Below, one piece after another: positions 17,013 through 25,506 of a DNA stretch of 64,000 nucleotides (within the stretch, counting starts at the first letter, position 1; every line of letters begins with the position of its first letter). The notes beneath the pieces were generated by a model. That model was not told the origin of the DNA, searched no databases, and was given only the letters and a program-made list of their open reading frames with translations. The DNA is from Phycisphaerae bacterium (GTDB lineage: Bacteria; Planctomycetota; Phycisphaerae; Phycisphaerales; SM1A02): contig VGXO01000005.1 of assembly GCA_016873275.1 (NCBI GenBank), positions 1 to 64,000 on the forward strand, written 5' to 3'. Both the position numbers and the translations under genes were made by a program.

Positions 17013-17735
17013 TCAGGGACTCGGCATCGGGATCGTGCGGCCGTTGTCCTCCGGGCGGCGACCCTCGATGCAGTCGACGATGACCTCCGCGACCTGATCC
17101 GGGGAAAGCGTGCGGGCGTGGGGGATCAGCTTCTCCGGGAAGTTTGCCCGCAGGAGCGGCGTCTCCACCGCGCCGGGGTTCACCGCGAAGGCGCGGATGC
17201 CCGCGGACTTCCCCTCGCGGGCGACCGAGCGGGTGAGGCTGTCGAGGGCGGACTTGCTCGCGGCATAGGCGTAGAAGCCCGCGAAGGGATCGGAGGTGCC
17301 GATCGTCGACACGTTGACGACGCAGCCTGATCGACGCGACTTGAACACCGGCCACGCCGCCGCGATGAGCAGCGCCGGCGCGAAGGTGTTCGTCATGAAG
17401 GTCCGCTCGAGGAGCGCGAAGTCGGTGCGGTCGATCGGGGCGAGGGGCGCCATGCCCGCGGCGTTCACGAGGCAGTCGATCGAGCCGAAGCGGGCGATCG
17501 CGCGGGGCACGATCGTGCCGAGCGACGGGAGGTCGTCGAGGTCGGCGGCAAGCACCTCGACCTCGGCGTCCGCCCGCAGCGCGCGGATCTCGCCGGCGAC
17601 CGCGTCGAGCTTCGCGTGGGTCCGCCCGACGAGGACGAGGCGGTGACCGCGCGACGCGAGCCGTAGCGCCGTCGCGCGACCGATTCCCGATCCCGCCCCG
17701 GTGACGATCGAGACTGGAGCGTTCGTCGTGGTCAT
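17013..17735 (-). CDS. short-chain dehydrogenase/reductase
   Basis: 240 residues. The Rossmann motif TGAGSGIG is at the N-terminus, followed by LVNAAGMAP and the catalytic YAYAASK (Tyr-x3-Lys). Substrate cannot be read from sequence. Its ATG overlaps the stop of rseP (ATGA), so it is co-translated with the protease; a functional link is not obvious. It ends 13 bp from the convergent carbonic anhydrase. Confidence 0.85.
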   Translation of the reverse strand: MTTTNAPVSIVTGAGSGIGRATALRLASRGHRLVLVGRTHAKLDAVAGEIRALRADAEVEVLAADLDDLPSLGTIVPRAIARFGSIDCLVNAAGMAPLAPIDRTDFALLERTFMTNTFAPALLIAAAWPVFKSRRSGCVVNVSTIGTSDPFAGFYAYAASKSALDSLTRSVAREGKSAGIRAFAVNPGAVETPLLRANFPEKLIPHARTLSPDQVAEVIVDCIEGRRPEDNGRTIPMPSP

Positions 17736-19849
17736 CCGAGCAGCCTCATGAGGTCGTTGTAGAAGGTGATCACGAAGAGTCCCCCGATCAGCATGAGCCC
17801 CACGAGCGTCGCGGCGTTCTGGAACGCGGGGGAGGGCGGTCGTCCGCGGAGCCTCTCGTAGATCAGGAAGAGGAACAGCCCGCCGTCCACGATCGGCAGC
17901 GGCAGGAAGTTCAGCACCGCGAGGTTCACGCTGATCATCGCGAGGAAGAAGACGAGGTAGGTGATCCCGCGGTCCGCGACCCGCGTGCCGAGGTGGACGA
18001 TCCCCACCGGTCCGTGGAGCTGCTCGACGCCGACGGTGCCGCGCAGCAGGCGGTCGATGGTGAGGTAGGTGAGGGTCACCATCTTCCAGGTCTGCTCGAA
18101 GCCCATCGCCACCGCCCGCAGCGGCGAGCCGTCCGCGGAGAGCCGCGTGTAGACCGGATCGAGGAACTCCGGGGGCAGCGACGTGGTCCAGCCGAGCGAC
18201 TGCACTTCCGCGACCGCCGCGGCATCGAGCGACCAACGCTGCTCGATCGCCGGCGCTTCCGGCGTCGGCGGCAGCACGGTGAGCGCGAGCTCGACGCCCT
18301 CCCCGCGCGAGAAGGCGTCCGCGGTCTGCTCGCGAAGGATCGCGCGGAAGGACGCCCAGTCGTCGATGGAGCGTCCGTCGAGGGCGAGCAGCCGCGATCG
18401 CGGCATCAGGTCGAGCGGCGCCGCGGGGCTCGGGACCGGCTCGATCTCCCCGTCCGCGAGGCGACCGAGGCGGTCGAAGGGACGAGCGACGAGCGGCTGC
18501 TCGCGGTCGTAGCCGACCTCGACGCCGAGGCGCCCGTCGCGGTCGATGCGGACCTCGAGCGACCTCGACTCGCTCCCGCGCCGCACGAGGATCGGCAGGG
18601 AGCCGCCGGGTTCCGACTGCACGAGGGCGCGAAGCTCGGCGAGCCGCGGACCATCGAGCGAGCCGATCCGCAGCACCACGTCGCCAGGCTCGAGCACGCC
18701 CCGGTTGGGACTGGACTCGAGCACCTGACCGATCCGGGTGAGCGGCACGAGACCGAGAAGCCCGAAGTCATAGTCGCCCGCGCCCGCGGGCATCCGCGTC
18801 GGATAGACGAGCCGCTGGAAGGTCGGCTCGGCGGGCAGCGGCGCCGAGATCGAGGCGCCGTCGGGATTGGTCCACGTCACGTCGACGGGGCGACCGTCGC
18901 CCGCCGCGACCGCCGCGACGACCTCGTCGAAGGTCCGGACCTCGCGACCTTCCACCGTCGCGAGCCGAGCGCCGGGCAGCACGCCGGCGTCGGCGAGCTC
19001 GGTGCGGTCGAGCGCCCGCTGCACGAAGGGAAGGATCTCGTCGTCCGAGGCGAGCACGGTCCCGGCGGCGGGCGCGACGCCGATCGCGAGCAGTCCGCTC
19101 GCCTCGTCGAGGACCGGCAGGATCTCGAAGCGGATCGGGTCGGCGAGGCCCTCTCGCTCGACCTCGAAGACGAGCACCTGATCGCGTCGCGCCATCGCCG
19201 AGGCGATCTGGACGTCGGAGAAGGTCTCGACGCGGGCGCCGTCGATCGTCCGGACGACGTCGCCGGCGCGAAGCCCGCCGGCGACCTCCCCGCCGTGCGC
19301 GGTGCGTCCGACGGCGGTCGCCGCGGGCGATCCGGCTCGCACCTCGCCGATCATCGGAGCCTCGAAGCGCACGCCGACGAGGAACGCGACGAGGAAGAGC
19401 ACGATGGCGAGGATCAGGTTCGCGACGACGCCTGCCGAGACGACCACCATGCGGCGGCCGATGGGGCATCGGGTGTAGCTGCGGGCCGACTCCGAGGATG
19501 CGTTCGGATCGAGGTCGTCCTGCCCGAGCATCTTCACGAAGCCACCGAGGGGCAGCAGGCGCAGCGAGTACTCGGTTTCGCCGAGACCAAGCTCGCGAAG
19601 CCGCTCGTCGGAGAGCTCGAGCGTCGCACGACCGGTCCTCGCGAGCACCTTGGGCTCGGTGGAGCCGAGGCAGGGACCGATGCCTCGCCGCCAGGAGACC
19701 ACGGTGGGACCCATGCCGACGGCAAAGCCATCGACCCGAATGCCCGCCCAGCGAGCCGCGAGGAAGTGCCCGAGCTCATGCACGAAGATCAGCAGCCCGA
19801 AGCCTGCGAGGATCAGCAGGAAGTTGGTGCCTCCGGAGAGGATGTCCAT
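17732..19849 (-). CDS. rseP: RseP-type site-2 protease with enlarged PDZ region
   Basis: 705 residues, against about 450 for E. coli RseP. The zinc motif HELGH is at residues 24-28 in the first transmembrane helix, and the second active-site motif (NFLPLPIVDGGLF, LDG-type Asp) is near the C-terminus. Between TM2 and TM3 lie about four PDZ-like modules, recognisable by GLRAGDVV, GVLPGARL, GVLEPGDVV and SRLLALDG plus the following beta strands. The enzyme performs intramembrane cleavage, classically of anti-sigma factors. The extra modules suggest wider substrate gating. Confidence 0.9.
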   Translation of the reverse strand: MDILSGGTNFLLILAGFGLLIFVHELGHFLAARWAGIRVDGFAVGMGPTVVSWRRGIGPCLGSTEPKVLARTGRATLELSDERLRELGLGETEYSLRLLPLGGFVKMLGQDDLDPNASSESARSYTRCPIGRRMVVVSAGVVANLILAIVLFLVAFLVGVRFEAPMIGEVRAGSPAATAVGRTAHGGEVAGGLRAGDVVRTIDGARVETFSDVQIASAMARRDQVLVFEVEREGLADPIRFEILPVLDEASGLLAIGVAPAAGTVLASDDEILPFVQRALDRTELADAGVLPGARLATVEGREVRTFDEVVAAVAAGDGRPVDVTWTNPDGASISAPLPAEPTFQRLVYPTRMPAGAGDYDFGLLGLVPLTRIGQVLESSPNRGVLEPGDVVLRIGSLDGPRLAELRALVQSEPGGSLPILVRRGSESRSLEVRIDRDGRLGVEVGYDREQPLVARPFDRLGRLADGEIEPVPSPAAPLDLMPRSRLLALDGRSIDDWASFRAILREQTADAFSRGEGVELALTVLPPTPEAPAIEQRWSLDAAAVAEVQSLGWTTSLPPEFLDPVYTRLSADGSPLRAVAMGFEQTWKMVTLTYLTIDRLLRGTVGVEQLHGPVGIVHLGTRVADRGITYLVFFLAMISVNLAVLNFLPLPIVDGGLFLFLIYERLRGRPPSPAFQNAATLVGLMLIGGLFVITFYNDLMRLLG

Positions 19850-19999
19850 GGGGCTGGAACCAAGTCCTTTCGTGGGCGAACGTTGCCGGGGGACCCCTCG
19901 CCGTCCGGGGGGTGAACGGTAACGGCTTGATCGAGCCGGCGGCGTGAGGCTTCGTGGACGAACGCTTCGCGAGTTCGACGAGGAAGCCGGTCGGGAAGT

Positions 20000-20025
20000 A
20001 AAAACCCCCGGCGCGAGGCCGGGGG
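20000..20025 (-). terminator. rho-independent terminator
   Basis: On the minus strand an 8-bp stem (GCCGGGGG / CCCCCGGC as read on plus) with a 5-base loop is followed directly by TTTTT. It sits 33 bases after the stop of the 57-codon ORF and is the most canonical terminator in the window. Confidence 0.8.
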
Positions 20026-20057
20026 CGGAGGGAGGGAAAAGGGCAGATGGAGGCGGA

Positions 20058-20231
20058 TCAGGCGATCCGCTCGACGCGCCAGGCTCGGACTAGACGTCGC
20101 TCCGAGGGGCTGGTCGGAACTCCCGCCAGCAGGCGAATCGATTGATAGCGATAGTATCTCCGAATCTTCGGTCGCCAAGAGATTTTCCCGGTCGTCTGGC
20201 GATTTCGATGGATCCCTTTCCCTCGGCGCAC
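20058..20231 (-). CDS. candidate 57-residue basic protein
   Basis: A GTG-to-TGA frame on the minus strand whose product is very basic (RRGKGIHRNRQTTGKISW..., then RPKIRRYYRYQ) with only a few acidic residues. It ends just before a strong terminator and uses codons such as AAA, AGA, TAT, ATT and CTA that are rare in neighbouring genes. No ATG start and only weak Shine-Dalgarno likeness (CGAGGC) are available. The GKG...GKI...Y spacing faintly recalls ribosomal protein bTHX, but that is weak. The alternative is that this is a terminator-ended non-coding RNA. Confidence 0.4.
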   Translation of the reverse strand: MRRGKGIHRNRQTTGKISWRPKIRRYYRYQSIRLLAGVPTSPSERRLVRAWRVERIA

Positions 20232-20733
20232 GCCTCGATCGAGGCGTCATCGAACTGCCGTCAAGGTCTGTCCGGGGTGCTTCCCGTGAGATGGGTCGTG
20301 GGCGTCCCGATCTGGAAGGTCGATGCAAGCCAAGTCTTGGAATGACTTTAGCACTCGCTCCTCACTGGCGCCAGAACCGCCCGTGAACTCGCGCAGGTGA
20401 CGATTCGGCTCCTCCACATCGCCCCGATCCGCTCGCCGAGAGGGCGATCTTGGTCAAACTCGGGTGATGCCCGATAACGCCGCGCGCGGAGATCTCGCGC
20501 GGAGATCTCGCGCGGAGATCTCGCGGAAGTCTCGCGGAGTTCTCGCGGAGATCTCGATCGACCGACCGCCCCTCGCCCGCGCCGTCCTCGATGGGGAATC
20601 GTCAAACATCCTTGACGTCGAGCGATCCTCTGACGGATCGACCTCGAAAGCCCGACCGTAGACTTCGTCCTTGACGACGCCATGGCGGCCGCCGAGACCC
20701 GAAGGTCGTCGCGGATGCCTTGGGGACCAATCC
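20232..20733. other. gene-free, lower-GC regulatory stretch
   Basis: No convincing protein frame. It contains a 16-bp perfect palindrome CGCCTCGATCGAGGCG at 20231-20246 immediately upstream of the small ORF, the GAGATCTC array at 20484-20555, a TTGACG box at 20612 that could be a plus-strand -35 element, and a short inverted repeat CGATCC/GGATCG at 20622-20639. It likely carries divergent promoters for the small ORF and the DUF1573 lipoprotein. Confidence 0.5.
20484..20555. repeat. tandem array of GAGATCTC palindromes
   Basis: Six head-to-tail units: three copies of GCGCGGAGATCTC at 13-bp spacing (20484, 20497, 20510), then three 11-bp units GCGGAAGTCTC, GCGGAGTTCTC and GCGGAGATCTC (20523, 20534, 20545). 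Four of the six contain the perfect palindrome GAGATCTC. It lies 179 bp upstream of the lipoprotein gene. Confidence 0.85.
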
Positions 20734-21960
20734 ATGCCTCGAACCTGCTGCCGACCGCTCCTCACCGCCCTTCCTCGAACGCCCCGGTCGGTCGCCATCT
20801 CCCTGCTCCTCGGGACGGGCGTTGCGGCGGGGGTGGCTGGTTGCGGCTCCGAGACCGGGTCGGTGCCCGGAACGCCAACCGGGGTCGCCCAGACGACGGC
20901 GGGCGGGGCGGCTCCGAGCGCGTCGGCGACTCCCGCGACCGCGCCGCCGGAGTCCGACGTGGCTGCAGGCCCCGCGCGAACCGCTCCCGTGCAGGCACTT
21001 CCGCCGATCACGCTCGAGCCCCCGATGCTCGACTTCGGCTTCGTCGCGCCGAGCAGCGCCTCGAGCGGCGCGATCAAGCTCCTGAACACGAGCGACCGGG
21101 CGCTCAAGATCCTCGCCGTCCAGCCGAGCTGCAAGTGCACGGCGGTGAACGACCTCGAGGGCAAGGAGATCCCCGCCGGCGGCTCCGTCGAGCTCGAGAC
21201 GGTGCTCGACGCCGCGGCGGCGCCTGGTCCGAAGAAGGCGCAGATCCGCGTCCTCGTCGAGGGCTACACGCAGGTCCTGGTGGTGGAGATGAAGGCAGAG
21301 GTCGCCCTCGCCGTCCGCGTGACGCCTCCCTACATCAACGCGGTGGAGGGAAAGAACCAGACGGGTCGCCTCGTGGTGCAGTCGACCGATGGCAAGCCCT
21401 TCCGGATCTGCTCGACGCACGGCATGCCGCCGCGCTTCATTGGCTTCGACCCCGCGACGGACGAGCCACGCACCCAGTACCTCGTCGAGTACGACGTCGC
21501 CGACCTCGGCGAGCGCATCCCGCGCTACTGGGTCATCGAGACCGACCGTGCCGACGCGCCGCTCGTCGACGTGCTGCTCCGCCACGAGGCGAGCTTCCCG
21601 CAGCTCAAGATCCGCATGAAGGACTACCGCATCCCGGCGGGCGTGGTGCCCGCGGGCGGCTCCGGCGAGTTCACGATCCGCCTCGAGAACCGCGCGGATC
21701 CGATCACCGCCGCGATCAGCCGCGCCCCGCAGGCGAAGGTCGAGTTCGTCTCGCAGGCGGTGGGCGCGGAGGAGACGGTGGTGACGCTGCGGCTCGTGCC
21801 GGAGCCCGGCTTCCGCGGGTTCATGTACCTGCCCTTCACGATCTTCACCCAGGCGGGCGAGCATCAGGACCTCGACGTCTTCGCGACGGTGTCGGAGACC
21901 CCGGCTGGGTCCTGTGCCCCGGCGCCGTCCGTGCCGGCGCCCGCCGCGCCCGCCGGCTGA
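20734..21960 (+). CDS. DUF1573-domain lipoprotein
   Basis: 408 residues from ATG at 20734. A hydrophobic segment ends in lipobox VAGC. A ~60-residue Ala/Pro/Thr-rich linker precedes an immunoglobulin-like DUF1573 domain (MLDFGFVAPSSASSGAIKLLN, ILAVQPSCKCTAV with the paired Cys typical of the family, then IPAGGSVELE), followed by further beta-sandwich regions. Such proteins are abundant lipid-anchored envelope proteins in planctomycetes and Bacteroidota; biochemical role unknown. A hairpin terminator follows. Confidence 0.8.
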   Translation: MPRTCCRPLLTALPRTPRSVAISLLLGTGVAAGVAGCGSETGSVPGTPTGVAQTTAGGAAPSASATPATAPPESDVAAGPARTAPVQALPPITLEPPMLDFGFVAPSSASSGAIKLLNTSDRALKILAVQPSCKCTAVNDLEGKEIPAGGSVELETVLDAAAAPGPKKAQIRVLVEGYTQVLVVEMKAEVALAVRVTPPYINAVEGKNQTGRLVVQSTDGKPFRICSTHGMPPRFIGFDPATDEPRTQYLVEYDVADLGERIPRYWVIETDRADAPLVDVLLRHEASFPQLKIRMKDYRIPAGVVPAGGSGEFTIRLENRADPITAAISRAPQAKVEFVSQAVGAEETVVTLRLVPEPGFRGFMYLPFTIFTQAGEHQDLDVFATVSETPAGSCAPAPSVPAPAAPAG

Positions 21961-21993
21961 TCCAGCCGCAGGATTCCGGACGATCCGCACGCC

Positions 21994-22019
21994 GATCCCG
22001 CCGCCCTCGCGGCGGGATC
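21994..22019 (+). terminator. hairpin after DUF1573 lipoprotein
   Basis: An 11-bp perfect stem GATCCCGCCGC / GCGGCGGGATC with a CCTC loop, 33 bases after the stop codon. The following bases are pyrimidine-rich but not a T run. Confidence 0.6.
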
Positions 22020-22093
22020 GCCTGCTTCTTCGGCGGGCGGAGATCGCCTCGGCGTGAACCGGGGGTAGGCTCGGCAGGTACGGGATTCCCACG

Positions 22094-23851
22094 ATGGCGA
22101 TGCGCCTGCTCCGATGCCCGCGTGCGGATCCCTCCGCGCTCGCGGCGGTCGCCGCCCTGACGACCGCGGCGGGGAGCGCCGCGCAGTCGATCCAGCTCGT
22201 CGATGCGAGCGCGGAGAGCGGTCTGCTTGGGCAGCATCTGCCGCACGCGCCGGGGTACTTCCTCGCCGACGAGTGGATCGCCGGGGGACTCGCGGTCGGC
22301 GACTTCGACCGCGACGGCTGGCCCGACGTCTTCGTGCTCGGCGGGGGAGGCGTGCCTGACCAGCTCTTCATGAACCAGGGCAACGGCACCTTCCTGAACC
22401 GCGCCTCGCAGCGGGGCGTCGCGGCGATCCACTGCGGCGGCAGCGCCGCGGTCCTCGACTACGACCGTGACGGACGGCTCGACCTCTACGTGACCTCGAG
22501 CGGCATGGCGAACGACAACCAGGGTCAGGTCGGTCGCCACAAGCTCTACCGCAACATCGGGACGGGATTCGTCGACGTCGCCTTCTCGGCGGCGGTGCGC
22601 CATGGATCCTTCTCCTTCCCGAGTCCGACGGGAATCGCGGTGGGCGACGTCGACCTCGATGGAGACCTCGACATGTTCGTGAGCGCCTGGCGACCGCAGG
22701 CGAACGGCAACCGGCTCTTCACGAACCTCGGCGACGGCACCTTCCTCGACCGGATCATCCCTGCGCAGGTCCATACGACGTCCGCGTGGTGGTTCCAGGG
22801 TCGCCTCGCCGACGTCGACGGCGACGCGTGGCCGGAGCTCCTCGTCGCCGGCGACTTCGGCACGAGCCGCTACTTCGTGAACGACCGCGACGGGACCTTC
22901 AGCGACCAGACCGCGGTCTCCGGCACCGGACTGGACGAGAACGGGATGGGTCAGGCGTTCGGCGACCTCGACCGCGACGGGCTCCTCGACTGGTACGTGA
23001 CCAGCATCCACTACGAGGATCCGCCGTCGGGCTTCCGCAACGGCAACATGCTCTACCGCGGCATCGCGCCGCATCGGTTCCTCGAGGAGGGCGCGGATCG
23101 CGGGTGCGAGGACGGCGGCTGGGGCTGGGGCGCGGTGGCGGTCGATCTCGATCAGGATGGGTGGGAGGATCTCGTCGAGGTCAATGGCCGCAGCGCGGGC
23201 GAGTGGGCGAACGAGGGCGGCAAGGTCTTCCGCAACCTCGGCGGCGGCATCTTCGAGGAGATCTCGCAGGCGTGCGGCTTCGCCGAACCCGGCGACCACC
23301 GAAGCATCGCGTGGCTCGACTTCGACCGCGACGGCGACCTCGACCTGGTGGTCCAGGCGAACGCGGGCGCCGTGAGGCTCCATCGCAACGACTCCCCCGG
23401 CGCCGGGCGCTGGCTGCAGGTCGAGTTCGACGCGTCCACCAATCCGCGGATCGCCCCCGACGGATTCGGCACGCGGGTGATCGCCCGCGCCGGCAAGCAG
23501 GAGTGGATGCGGGTCATGGATGGCGCGCCTAGCTACCTCGCGACGAGCGAGCTGATGGTCCACTTCGGGCTCGGCGACGTCGAGGTCCTCGACGAGCTCG
23601 AGATCTGGTGGTCCCGCGGGCAGGTGCAGCGACTGCACGACGTCGCCACGAACCAGCGGCTGCTGCTCGAGGCGCCTCGACCCGGCGACCTCGACGCGGA
23701 CGGCATCGTCGGTCCGATCGACCTCACGCTGCTTCTTGCGGCGTGGGGAGTGGTGCAGGACCGCGCGGGGCTCGCCGCGGACATCGACGCGAGCGGCACC
23801 GTCGCCGCGTCGGACCTCACGGCGCTCCTTGCCGCATGGGACGCCCGCTGA
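22094..23851 (+). CDS. secreted FG-GAP/ASPIC-UnbV protein with dockerin-like tail
   Basis: 585 residues. An N-terminal signal peptide precedes repeated FG-GAP/VCBS blades with calcium loops (VGDFDRDGWPD, LDYDRDGRLD, VGDVDLDGDLD, FGDLDRDGLLD, LDFDRDGDLD), consistent with a beta-propeller. Residues ~430-520 resemble the ASPIC/UnbV C-terminal domain (GFGTRVIARAG, LMVHFGLGD, LEIWWSRGQVQ). The last ~50 residues are a dockerin-like doublet, with degenerate loops (DLDADGIVGPIDLTLL, DIDASGTVAASDLTALL). Predicted extracellular binding protein; ligand unknown. Confidence 0.8.
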   Translation: MAMRLLRCPRADPSALAAVAALTTAAGSAAQSIQLVDASAESGLLGQHLPHAPGYFLADEWIAGGLAVGDFDRDGWPDVFVLGGGGVPDQLFMNQGNGTFLNRASQRGVAAIHCGGSAAVLDYDRDGRLDLYVTSSGMANDNQGQVGRHKLYRNIGTGFVDVAFSAAVRHGSFSFPSPTGIAVGDVDLDGDLDMFVSAWRPQANGNRLFTNLGDGTFLDRIIPAQVHTTSAWWFQGRLADVDGDAWPELLVAGDFGTSRYFVNDRDGTFSDQTAVSGTGLDENGMGQAFGDLDRDGLLDWYVTSIHYEDPPSGFRNGNMLYRGIAPHRFLEEGADRGCEDGGWGWGAVAVDLDQDGWEDLVEVNGRSAGEWANEGGKVFRNLGGGIFEEISQACGFAEPGDHRSIAWLDFDRDGDLDLVVQANAGAVRLHRNDSPGAGRWLQVEFDASTNPRIAPDGFGTRVIARAGKQEWMRVMDGAPSYLATSELMVHFGLGDVEVLDELEIWWSRGQVQRLHDVATNQRLLLEAPRPGDLDADGIVGPIDLTLLLAAWGVVQDRAGLAADIDASGTVAASDLTALLAAWDAR

Positions 23852-23866
23852 GTCTTGGGCGAACGC

Positions 23867-24682
23867 TCAGCCGAGGATCATCCGCAGTCCGCCCGCGAGC
23901 ATCAGGATGGCGAAGGCGACGCGGATCGTGGCGATGTTCAGGCGGTGCGTCAGGCTCGCGCCGATCCACGCGCCGAGGATGCCGAGCGGGGCGAGGACGA
24001 GCGCCATCGCCATCGGCGCGGAGAGCCCTCGCCCGGTCGGATCGATCCGGACGAAGCCCGCGTTCTTCAGGATCGACCCGACGAAGGTCCCGACGAGCAT
24101 CACCGCGGAGGAGGTGCCGATCGCCGCGCGAAGCGGGGCATGACAGGCGCCCCGCAGGAGCGGCACCGCGATGCCGCCGCCGCCGACGCCGAGCATTCCG
24201 GAGACGAATCCGGTGACCGAGCCGACCAAGCCGAGCGCGACCGCGCCGGTGCGCTCCGCCCGGGTCTCGACGTGCTGGCGCCACAGCGACCACGCCTCGG
24301 AGAAGGCGACGTAGATCATGAACGCCCCGAAGGATCGCTGCAGCCAGAGCTGCTCGAGCCTATTGCTCGTCAGCACCCCGACGACCACGAAGGCGACCGC
24401 CCACGGGACCATCCGCAGGAACCAGTCTCGCCGCACGCTGCGGGCCCGCGCGTGGCGGATCGTCGCGGTCGCCGCGACGAGGAAGTTCACCACCATCGCC
24501 GCCGCCTGATAGAGGTGCTGGTCGCGACCGAAGACGAGCGTGAGCGCCGGGATCATGAGGAGCGACCCGCCGATCCCGGCGAGTCCGCCCATGATCCCGC
24601 CGCAGAGCCCGATCGTGGCGACGATCAAGAGCGTCCGCCACTGCTCGCCGTCGAGCATCGCGACCGGATCGAGCGGGGTCAT
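23867..24682 (-). CDS. TauE/SafE-family membrane transporter
   Basis: 271 residues with about eight hydrophobic helices in two homologous halves. The family motifs GGIMGGLAGIGGSLLMIP and GFVSGMLGVGGGGIAVP are both present. Members export sulfite, sulfoacetate or other organosulfonates, but substrates vary. ATG at 24682 overlaps the stop of the methyltransferase by four bases (ATGA), so the two form an operon. Confidence 0.85.
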   Translation of the reverse strand: MTPLDPVAMLDGEQWRTLLIVATIGLCGGIMGGLAGIGGSLLMIPALTLVFGRDQHLYQAAAMVVNFLVAATATIRHARARSVRRDWFLRMVPWAVAFVVVGVLTSNRLEQLWLQRSFGAFMIYVAFSEAWSLWRQHVETRAERTGAVALGLVGSVTGFVSGMLGVGGGGIAVPLLRGACHAPLRAAIGTSSAVMLVGTFVGSILKNAGFVRIDPTGRGLSAPMAMALVLAPLGILGAWIGASLTHRLNIATIRVAFAILMLAGGLRMILG

Positions 24683-25449
24683 GGACGCGGCTCCGCGATC
24701 ACGACGAGCGTCTCCTGCCCGAGGAGCACGCGCCCGTCGCGAGCGTGCGCCGCGAAGAGACGTCGCAGGGCGTCCACGGCTCGCGCCTGAGCGCGTGGCT
24801 CGCGCGGGAAGTACGACGCCGACCTCGCCCGGGCGAGGAGCCCCGCCTCGTCGAGCGACTGCGGATTCGGGAAGCGATGCCGCGCGACCTCGCGGAACGC
24901 CTCGGGCGACGCCCACAATCCCGCCGCGGGATCCTCGCCCGCGTCGGCGCGATCCGCGGGCGGGCGACCGATGGCGGCGACGTACGCCTCCGCGCCCGGA
25001 TCGCCGCGCTGGCGGAGGTTCCACGCCACCGCGACGCGACCGCGCGGCGAGAGCACCCGGCGGAAGCCTCGGCGGGCGGTCGAGGGATCGACCCAGTGGA
25101 AGCTCTGGAAGCAGGCGATGAGGTCGGTCGAACGGTCGGCGACGTCGGCAAGGCGCTCGTCGCCGATCGAGTAGCGGATCGAGCCGCCACCCACGGGGCT
25201 TCCCGCGCGACGAGCCTCCGCGAGCATCTCCTCGCTCGGATCCATCCCCACGACCACGAGTCCCCGCGACGCGAGGAGCCGCGTCGAGATGCCGGTGCCG
25301 CAGCCGAGGTCGATGGCGGGGGCACCCGGCGCGAGACCCTCGACGATGAGGTCGATCACCGCGTCGGGATAGGTCGGTCGCGCCGCCGCGTAGTCGCTCG
25401 AGCGTCCCGAGAAGAGGGTCGCGCCGCGGAGGGCGTCGGGGTCGGGCAT
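24679..25449 (-). CDS. class I SAM-dependent methyltransferase
   Basis: 256 residues. SAM-binding motif I is AIDLGCGTGISTRLL, with the acidic loop VVGMDPSEEML and motif FQSFHWVDP, the pattern of the methyltransferase-11 group in which the Trp-rich segment follows the SAM site. Substrate unknown. Divergent from comM with a 57-bp gap and coupled to the TauE gene. Confidence 0.8.
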   Translation of the reverse strand: MPDPDALRGATLFSGRSSDYAAARPTYPDAVIDLIVEGLAPGAPAIDLGCGTGISTRLLASRGLVVVGMDPSEEMLAEARRAGSPVGGGSIRYSIGDERLADVADRSTDLIACFQSFHWVDPSTARRGFRRVLSPRGRVAVAWNLRQRGDPGAEAYVAAIGRPPADRADAGEDPAAGLWASPEAFREVARHRFPNPQSLDEAGLLARARSASYFPREPRAQARAVDALRRLFAAHARDGRVLLGQETLVVIAEPRP

Positions 25450-25506
25450 TGCGGCATTCTGGCGACTTTTCGCCGGACCGCCCGCGCGCCGCCGTAGGTT
25501 CGCCGC

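Noticed and set aside
20058-20231. Firm call as ribosomal protein bTHX
   Set aside because: Only a GKG / GKI likeness is visible, spacing differs by two residues, and the frame is about twice the usual bTHX length.
19813-20328. 171-codon minus-strand frame over the terminator
   Set aside because: It reads straight through the rho-independent terminator and has no domain-like features; the 57-codon frame in another phase fits the terminator better.
20484-20555. Replication origin with DnaA boxes
   Set aside because: The repeats are GAGATCTC palindromes, not TTATCCACA-like boxes, and no dnaA, dnaN or gyrase genes are nearby.
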